A stretch of 64,000 nt of DNA, taken from Pithys albifrons albifrons (taxonomy: Eukaryota; Chordata; Aves; Passeriformes; Thamnophilidae). The notes beneath the pieces are model-generated. The model saw nothing but the letters and a program-made list of their open reading frames with translations, was not told the origin of the DNA and searched no databases. Both the position numbers and the translations under genes were made by a program. Each line of letters opens with the position of its first letter. Position 1 is the first letter of the stretch. Below are positions 56,771 through 64,000 of the stretch, piece after piece. The stretch lies in the NCBI RefSeq assembly GCF_047495875.1, contig NC_092472.1, forward strand, positions 3,480,349 through 3,544,348, read 5' to 3'.

Positions 56771-59700
56771 AATATTTTCCAAATGTCTGCACCATGCTCA
56801 GAATGAAGGTTGTTCTTTTTTTTCACTTGACGTTCTACCTCTGGAACAGAACCCTAAATCCCAGCTAAAGGCACATCTAATCAAAAAATGCAACAAAATT
56901 TACAGACAACCCCAGGGAAGTTCTCATTTGAGAAATCAAACCTATCACAGCCCAGCATGAAAATTCTCCAAGAATGCCGCAGAAACAAGGTGACATCATG
57001 CTCCTCATTTACCTCAAGGAAAAGCAATTCTTCCTGGCTCATTTTCCACCTGTAGAGTTACTAAAAACCCACCAAGGTAACACCACGGCACTGTCCCTGA
57101 GGACATCTTCTGCATGCCCTACACAGCTACTTCAAGAAATTCATTAAGGTCACTTTGCCCCTCTGTCCTTGCTTCCGCCTGCTCCCTCTGTGCCAGGCAG
57201 CAGCAGGAAAGGAATGAGAGCAGGCAGCGGTGCTCCAATCACACAGGCATTTCAATCCAGGTAACATTCAGCCAATACAACATGAAGATAAAGCAGTCAA
57301 ACCAGAACCAAGGTAAATCTGACTTTCACAGATGGCCTCTTCAGTTATGAGTGACTTACCTGCAGCCTCACTGGTGTTGTCTTCAAAACAAGGGAAACAT
57401 TTTGAGAACAGGAAAAGTGGTTTTAAGGGACATTTCCTCTTCACGATATGAATAACTTGGGGGGATGCTGGACAATAAAAGAAATATGCTCACCAAGAGT
57501 TTGGAAAGTGAGGGACACTGTGTAGTGCTCTCTTTTGCACTTTTATCACATGGAAAGCAGGAGGGACACCTGAAAGTTGGTGACATTCTCTCAAAAGCAC
57601 CTTCAGATGAGGAAAGTAGAAAAGCCTTCCCTGCGAATGATGGATTACTGTCCAAACATCTGCCACCCCACAGTTGCCAATATTCTGCCACCTGCATCTT
57701 GTCCACTGTTGCCAATGTGAGAGCAGAAAAGAGGGTGAGTGTTCTCACTCAGAAAACACAAAGAACAGATCAAAGAGCAGAAAACAGATGAACCCATCCC
57801 ACGTTAATGAAATGCCAGGTTTGACAATATCCTGAATACAGAGCCCACTTCTTCCCCTCCCTAGCAACACCAAGACCACAGAAATGACTGAGACAGCATT
57901 CCAAGAAGGCTTCTAAAAGGATACAAATTTCAAAAAACTTTTGATTGTCCAACAATATTCCACAAGAAAGGAAAGCATTTAGAGACATATAATACAGCAG
58001 GTAACTTAACAAATAGTAAAACCACAGAAAACAACAGAGAGTAAGCATTTGCAGTGGTACTGGAAGTCCTGACAGCATTCCAGGAGAGCAGCACTGTCTT
58101 CCAGGCCTTTTCTTTATGTTTCCTACAAGCATCCTCTATCCCATGCCTTGGGAAAGGAGATCTCCACACCTAAGCAGACATTCTCCAGTTCCTCTCCAAT
58201 AACACAGACCATGTCCTACCCAGCATCTCCATTTCCCTCAGGCAACACTCCTCCCCACTCACTCTTCCCATGACACAGGTCCAGGCCCTAGATGGTGCCA
58301 TTCTCAGGATCACCGCCAGAATACCAAACATTACATGTCCCAGATCTAAACCTCACTCTGCATGTGATACAAGCCTTGGAACCTCCTCATATTTCATTGT
58401 GATCACCACAAAAGAAATATGGATCATTTAAAAGCCACACAGCATCTGCTGTGTCTTCTTGGCTACCTGACTTTCACCAAAAATGCTTTGCTCCTTTTCT
58501 GCATCTCACATGGAAATAGCACAGAGCTGCACATTACAGTTATTAGAGGTTCTGTGATTAGAACTCTGGCAGGAATAAGACCAGGACTGGAATGAGTCCA
58601 CATGGATCTTGTTCTTCAATAGAACCATATCAAAGGCCAAAGCCCACCTGCTCTCATAAGATCAACTGAGACAACTTCTGTCACAGAAAAGCAGGCCTGG
58701 GATAGTCTACATGTTTTGGCATTTCCTGCACTTATCAGAATAAGCCATGTGTGAGAAGAGGACACATCATCTCTACCATGTTCAAGGGCACAAGCCCATC
58801 AAGGGGAAGGCCACTGCACAGAAATTACACCCATCACATCATCACATGCTCTGTGATAAGAACCAAAACACACAACACTGTAACAGTCTCTAGTGACTGT
58901 GTAGGAGAAAGGGCTTGGATTTTTTTGGGAGAGGTGATTCTCTGCATTCTTTGCATGTTTAAAAAATTATTTTCATGCCTTTTTAATTGATGCTGTTGTT
59001 GATACAAATTTTGCTACAACATCAATAGACTCAGGCATATTTCATACTACTTTTCTGGCCAGGAAAGTGCATCCACAATCCAGGGAATGGAGGGAGCAAG
59101 GGAAGAAAATTGCACTTTCTAGCACTTAACTTTGGAGAATATCTCTCTCTCTAAACACATTATAATATGCTAAGGAGACCAACAAAATGCTTGGGAAGAG
59201 ATCATAAGAAAGGGTCACCACATCTTTCCCAGTGGTAATGACCCTAGTGGTAGAACCAAATTGGACAGTTTATCTTTCCACAAGCAAGGAAAACCCTGGA
59301 GTCCCAATTTTCACCTTCTGTAACATTTTTAGTGTGAGGAATCGAAGAGGAGGAGGTTAATTTTACAGTAAGAAACAACATATAAACCCTTCAGGACCAT
59401 CCACCATTGCCTGGAGAAGTGTTGAAATCTTCCCTTCCCATAACACATTTTTTGAAACAAGCAGTTCATCAGACAACATTCAACACTCTACATCTCACCA
59501 GCTCTGACCAACACATGGTCTACATCAGGCAGACAGCAGCACAAGAGGCTGTCTCTGGTGGAAGACATTCATAACCTCAAAGGACATTGTAAACATTTCA
59601 ATTTTCACACACTGTCTCATGAGCAGGAGGCCTACAAATTCAGACCCTTAGTCTGGGAAAAAATCCTCAGCAAGAACACTCCATTCCACTTCTGCCTCAC

Positions 59701-60853
59701 CCTTTCCTTTAGGAATCATCCACTCCCCAGTTGCAGACATGTGTTATCAAGACAAACAGGTGTCATTTTCTTTTCTTACAACATGACCCATGGCCTTCCC
59801 AAGGAATTCCAAATTCACCAAAGTCAAGTTTTCCCACTGCTCAAGGTCATCCTTCACATTAGGAAACGCCAAGGTCCTACCCAGTGCCAGACATCACAGT
59901 TTCCCTTCCCACCTCAAGACTCAACACGACTTTTGCGTATCCCTCCCAGCAATGAAACACCATAAAAGACACTGAGAAAATGTTGGTGAGCACATCTTTG
60001 TGACACATGACACTGCCTTTGTATGAGAATGTTACTTGATACTTGGTAGGAGCAGGTATTTCCTTGATTTTAGGTGCTATTTCTTCATTTGTTCATTACA
60101 GAAGTGAAAAATTCCAGGGCTTTTGAGATGATGTGGACGTCGATGCATATTTCAAAAGAACATAAAAAAATACCACAGTCTTCTACATTACTTTTCTGTT
60201 GAGGAACTCAAAGCCATAATCTCCTCAACACACAGCCAGAAATGAAAAATAAATTTCCCCACTAAAACACATACTCTACTGTGTGAATGCTTTATGCTAC
60301 TAACTAGAGCTAAATCATACTTGCTAAAGGATCATGGGCAAACTTTGCAACAAGATCCCCTTTTTGTAACGAGTCTCCTGGTAGAACGAAAATAGAGAAT
60401 TTTTGTACTTGAAGATCTAATTGTCACCCTGCAGCACATCTCACGAGCATAACTAAAGAGGAGTAGTAGGACAGTTTTGAAGAACAGGTCAGACTAATAT
60501 TACCACTGTCAGCAAAAGGCATACATAATGCCCAGAGAGTTTTGACCACCACAGACGGCCTGTCTTGTATTTACTTCACCAAGCTTGGTTGGAAAAGGAT
60601 TGCCTGCAATCTCAGGGCATCTCTCAGAGTAATTCACAATATTATAATTTTGAAATGGAGCAATTCACACCCAGAGCAGCAAATCTCAGCTGCGGACAAT
60701 AACTACTCCAGCGTATAGGTATAACTATGTTTTGGCCTCCCAAATAAACAACAGCCCCACCCGCCATCGACAATGAGGGAGATCACAACGTGCCGCGGAC
60801 ATGCTTCAGCAGCGATAAACACTCACGGCCCTCGAGCTCAGTCCGAGCAAGTG
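56771..60853. other. Spacer between alternate exons 1 and 2
   Basis: Non-coding. Carries the same recurring segments as the other spacers (CCAGCATCTCCATTTCCCTC near 58220, CATGGCCTTCCCAAGGAATT near 59787). The 135-codon frame at 59558 has no supporting features. Confidence 0.6.
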
Positions 60854-60907
60854 TCAGCCCAGAGGGCCGGAGGCAAGGGGCACATCACGGGACGAAGACA
60901 CACTGAC

Positions 60908-63382
60908 CATGTCGAGGAGAGAGGACGGCTCCGGCTGCGTGTCCTTGGCCGCGGAACAGGGAGGGGGCGGGAAGTTGGGGCTGAAAACCATCAGGTCGCT
61001 CTTGCCAGCGCCGTCCGCCACGCACAGGCTCCGGCTGTGGCGCTGCGAGTACGACCAGCTGCCCACTTCGCTGGCGCACACGAGCGTCGTGGGCCCGGGC
61101 CCCGCCAGCACGGCCGCCCGCGGCGCCCAGCGCGACGCCCCGTACAGCACCACGGCCAGCAGGAAGAGGCTCGACACGGCGCAGATCGCCACCACCAGCC
61201 ACACGTTGGTCGCCGCCGTCGCCCCAGAGCCGCTCTCCCCGCCCACCGCCGAGCGCGCCACCAGCGACGACGAGCCCGAGCCCGCCGCCAGCGCCGCCTC
61301 GGCGCCCTCCACCAGCGACACGCTCAGCGTGGCCGTGGCCGAGCGCGCCGGCTCGCCGTGGTCCCGCACCACGATCACCAGCCTCTGGCGCGGCCCGTCC
61401 GCCTCCTCCAGCGCCCGCGCCGTGCTCACCTCGCCGCTGTACAGCCCCACGCGGAACGGGCTCTTGCCCCGCGGCTCCCACAGCTCGTAGCGCAGCCACG
61501 CGTTGTAGCCCGAGTCTGCGTCCACCGCGCGGATCTTCGCCACCACCTGACCCGCCGGCGACCCCCACGCCGCCCACGCCCACAGCGTCCCCGACTCCAA
61601 GCCCGATGACGCCTCCAGTGACACAGCCCCGGGCTCCGGACCGCCACCCGCCGCCGGCAGCAGCGCCGGCGCGTTGTCGTTCTCGTCCAGCACGAAGAGC
61701 TGCACCGTCGCGTTGCCGCACAGTGGCGGCTCCCCCGCGTCCACCGCACGCACCTCGAACTGCAGCACCTGCAGCTCCTCGTAGTCCAGCGGCTGCAGCG
61801 CCCACACACGACCGCTCTCCGCGTCCACCGACACGTAGCTCGACGCCGGACGCCACACGCTGCCACCGCTCCCCACAGACGACGAGCCCGCCGCCCCGCC
61901 CACGCCGCCCTCCGCCACCGAGTAGCTCACGCGCCCGTTGCCCGCCTCGTCCGGGTCTCGCGCCCACAGCCGCGCCAACTCCTCGCCCGCCGCGTTGTTC
62001 TCCCGCGCCAGCACCGTGTACACCGCCTGCGAGAACGCCGGCGCGTTGTCGTTCACGTCCGACACCGGCACCCGCACCCCGCGACTCGCACGCAGCGCCG
62101 GCGACCCGCCGTCCTCCGCACGCACCTCCACCTCGTACTCCGACACCCGCTCCCGGTCCAGCGCCTCCCGCAGCACCAGCGAGTACGACCCCGCGAACGT
62201 CGCCTCCAGACCGAAAGGCCCCGATGGCCACACCCAGCACCGCACCCGCCCGTTCGCCCCCGAGTCCCGGTCCGACACGCTCAGCAGGGCCACCATTGTC
62301 CCCACCGACGCGTCCTCGGGCACCGGCACCGACAGCGACGTCACCCACACCTCTGGCGCGTTGTCGTTCACGTCCATGACCTCCACCACCACCTTACAGT
62401 GGCCAGACAGTGGGGGTGTCCCCTTATCTGTCGCTTCGATTTGTATCTCATACGAACGAATGTCTTCATAGTCCAGGCGGCCCGTGAGACGGATCTCGCC
62501 CGTCACTGGATTTAAAAGGAAAAGCTTTAATCCTTTTTCGGGAAAAGTGTTACTTGCACTGAAAGACAGTTCACTGTTGCTTCCCACATCGGGATCCGTG
62601 GCGTTTACCCGTACCACCAGTGTACCTTCCACAGCACTCTCTAGCAGCTGCACTTTATACACTGACTGGTTAAACTGTGGAGCATTGTCATTCGCATCCA
62701 GTACCGAGATCACCAGCTCCACTGTTCCTGTCAGCGGCGGCCGGCTCCCGTCACTCGCCGTGAGCACCAATTGGTGCACGGGAATAGTCTCTCGGTCAAG
62801 CGGTTTCGTCAGTACCAGAAACAGGGATTCACGGTATTCCTCACTCCGCTGCAAATGCAGAGAGAAATACTCGCTGGGGCTGAGAGTATAGGAGAGCTGT
62901 GCGTTCGATCCGATATCTGCGTCTGACGCGCCCTCCAGAGGGAAACGAGAACCGGGCATTGTACTTAGCTCCGCAATGCTGAGGTTTTTACGGGCGGCAG
63001 GGAAGACGGGGGCATTGTCGTTGATATCCGTGACCTCCAGCTCTACGTGGAAGACGCGCAGCGGCCGCTCCACCAGCACCTCCAGCCGCAGCGCGCACGG
63101 CGCGCTCTTGCCGCACAGCTCCTCCCGGTCCAGCCGCGAGCTCACCACCAGCACCCCGCTCGCCCCGCTCACCTCCACGCCCGCCCGCCGGTCCTGCGCC
63201 ACCAGCCGCAGCCGCCGCGCCTCCGCCTCGCCCGCCTCCAGACCCAGGTCCTGCGCCAGTCGGCCCACCACCGTGCCGGCCTTGGCTTCCTCCGGCACCG
63301 AGTACCGCACCTGCCCGCCGCACAGCGCCCACGCCGCCTGCAGCACCAGCACCCGCAACACCGCACACACACACTCGCCCAT
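60908..63382 (-). CDS. PCDHA: PCDHA alternate variable exon 1 of 6 (most 5' in window)
   Basis: This exon has 825 codons: leader 1-23, EC1 24-126 (CX5C loop at 90-96), EC2 127-235, EC3 236-343, EC4 344-448, EC5 449-572, EC6 573-695, membrane ~726-748, tail 749-825 with TLVCASEVGSWSYSQ at ~766-780 and KSDLMVFSPNFP at ~794-805. N-glycosylation sequons are seen at 133 (NLS), 238 (NQS) and 557 (NAT). The divergent EC2-EC3 (about 62400-62990) includes LHLQRSEEYRESLFLVLTKP and SNTFPEKGLKLFLLNP. The start at 63382 (MGECVCAVLRVL) aligns with the other exons. The frame stays open upstream to an ATG at 63598, but those 72 residues are GC-leader sequence that includes the promoter-proximal block. The donor is ATG|GTCAGT, exon end 60908, phase 0. 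EC6 reads AAWGSPAG where the others have AAWGAPAG. It is first only within this window, and more variable exons probably lie to the right. Confidence 0.93.
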
Positions 63383-63548
63383 CGCCGCCGCCGCCGCCGC
63401 CTTCGGCCCCCGCACGGCTCCCGCCGCCGCCCGCACGCCCCGGCTGCGCTGCCCGGCCCGCGCTGCCCGTCCCCGCCCCCCCGCGCTCACAGCCGGGCTC
63501 TCCGCCGCACCGGCGCGGAGCCGCCCACTCGCCGAGCCGCCGTTCCTG

Positions 63549-63590
63549 AGCCTGCAGCGACACCGTGCGCTGCTCCGCCACCTCACACGT
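63549..63590 (-). promoter_or_regulatory. Promoter-proximal conserved block, alternate exon 1
   Basis: AGCCTGCAGCGACACCGTGC then GCTGCTCCGCCACCTCACAC on the + strand, about 167 bp from the ATG, with one change (CCACC for CCGCC) from the consensus. Confidence 0.5.
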
Positions 63591-63639
63591 TCCCACACAC
63601 TACCCGCGCCTCCGCCCTGCCGTGGCCATCTCCTCTGCC

Positions 63640-63850
63640 GGCACTTCCTACTTCGTTCCTCTTTTTCGTATTTTCCTTTTTTCCTTTTATTTGTCTTCCT
63701 CTTTTTATAGGTTTTGTTTTCCCATCCTTTTTCTTTTCTTTCCTTTTTACTATATTCTCATTCTTCTGATCTTTGGCCTTCTGTTCTTTCTCCTTTTCAT
63801 TTCTGTCCTGCCGTGCTCTATTCTCCAAGACATTTTCCCTTCACTCATCT
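63640..63850. repeat. Pyrimidine-rich tract (+ strand) upstream of alternate exon 1
   Basis: T/C-rich sequence (TTCCTTTTTTCCTTTTATTT and similar), shorter than the other tracts within the window because the window ends at 64000. Confidence 0.75.
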
Positions 63851-63910
63851 TTACCCTCACTGGTGGCTCGTCAGTCACCTCCGGCGCTGAGGTGGAGGCC
63901 ATCGAAGTTG

Positions 63911-63940
63911 GAGCCATCAGCGATAATTACCAGGTGACAG
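63911..63940 (-). promoter_or_regulatory. Distal TAATTA block, type A
   Basis: GAGCCATCAGCGATAATTAC then CAGGTGACAG on the + strand. TTACCAGGTGACAG fits 11 of 14 positions of a CTCF core consensus. About 40-60 bp further, CTGCTCTGCGTCCAGATATA matches the region after the 41002 block. Confidence 0.4.
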
Positions 63941-64000
63941 CCGGAATCGAACCAGCGTCTGCTAGGTATCAGCACTGCTCTGCGTCCAGATATAAGGTTG

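Noticed and set aside
24523..63382. Assignment of the alternate exons to PCDHB or PCDHG
   Set aside because: The tail signature TLVCASEVGSWSYSQ with KSDLMVFSPNFP and the downstream C1-type exon fit the alpha cluster. Gamma-type tail motifs and the intronless ends of beta genes are absent.

Overview
This is vertebrate nuclear DNA, almost certainly from a bird. It holds CR1-type LINE fragments, and all recognisable genes are single-exon cadherin reading frames of the clustered protocadherin alpha (PCDHA) locus, read from the minus strand. The cytoplasmic signature (TLVCASEVGSWSYSQ, then KSDLMVFSPNFP) and the single C-type exon point to the alpha cluster rather than beta or gamma. The species cannot be fixed from the window.

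Layout in the direction of transcription (high to low coordinates): six alternate PCDHA variable exons with start codons at 63382, 55797, 47750, 40470, 32943 and 27012, then the C-type exon PCDHAC1 (17830 to 15416). Each is one large exon encoding a signal peptide, six cadherin domains (EC1-EC6), one transmembrane helix and a short cytoplasmic tail. Each ends at a phase-0 splice donor that would join it to the shared constant exons. Those exons, and any PCDHAC2, were not found and should lie beyond position 1. The first five alternate exons recur every 7.3-8.0 kb as tandem duplication units with related spacers, a GC-rich leader with a conserved promoter-proximal block, a long pyrimidine tract (on the + strand) and a distal TAATTA-centred block. 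The last alternate exon (24523-27012) breaks this pattern.

The alternate exons are mosaics. EC1 and everything from the end of EC3 to the tail are nearly identical and extremely GC/CpG rich, while about 600 bp covering EC2-EC3 is divergent and of ordinary base composition. In this family EC2-EC3 carries much of the homophilic recognition specificity, so the pattern suggests homogenisation by gene conversion with diversity kept at the interface.

Positions 1-15415 lie downstream of PCDHAC1. They are non-coding and hold CR1 fragments, a hexanucleotide microsatellite, a perfect 25-bp inverted repeat and a striking LTR-internal-LTR-internal-LTR endogenous retroviral array (4937-9802). The array has 626-bp LTRs, a tRNA-Gly-type primer binding site, 5-bp target duplications and no recognisable gag, pol or env. 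Between PCDHAC1 and the last alternate exon lie the PCDHAC1 CpG island and an unexplained CpG-rich pair at about 21.7-22.9 kb. Domain boundaries, promoter elements and repeat limits were read by eye, without alignment software.
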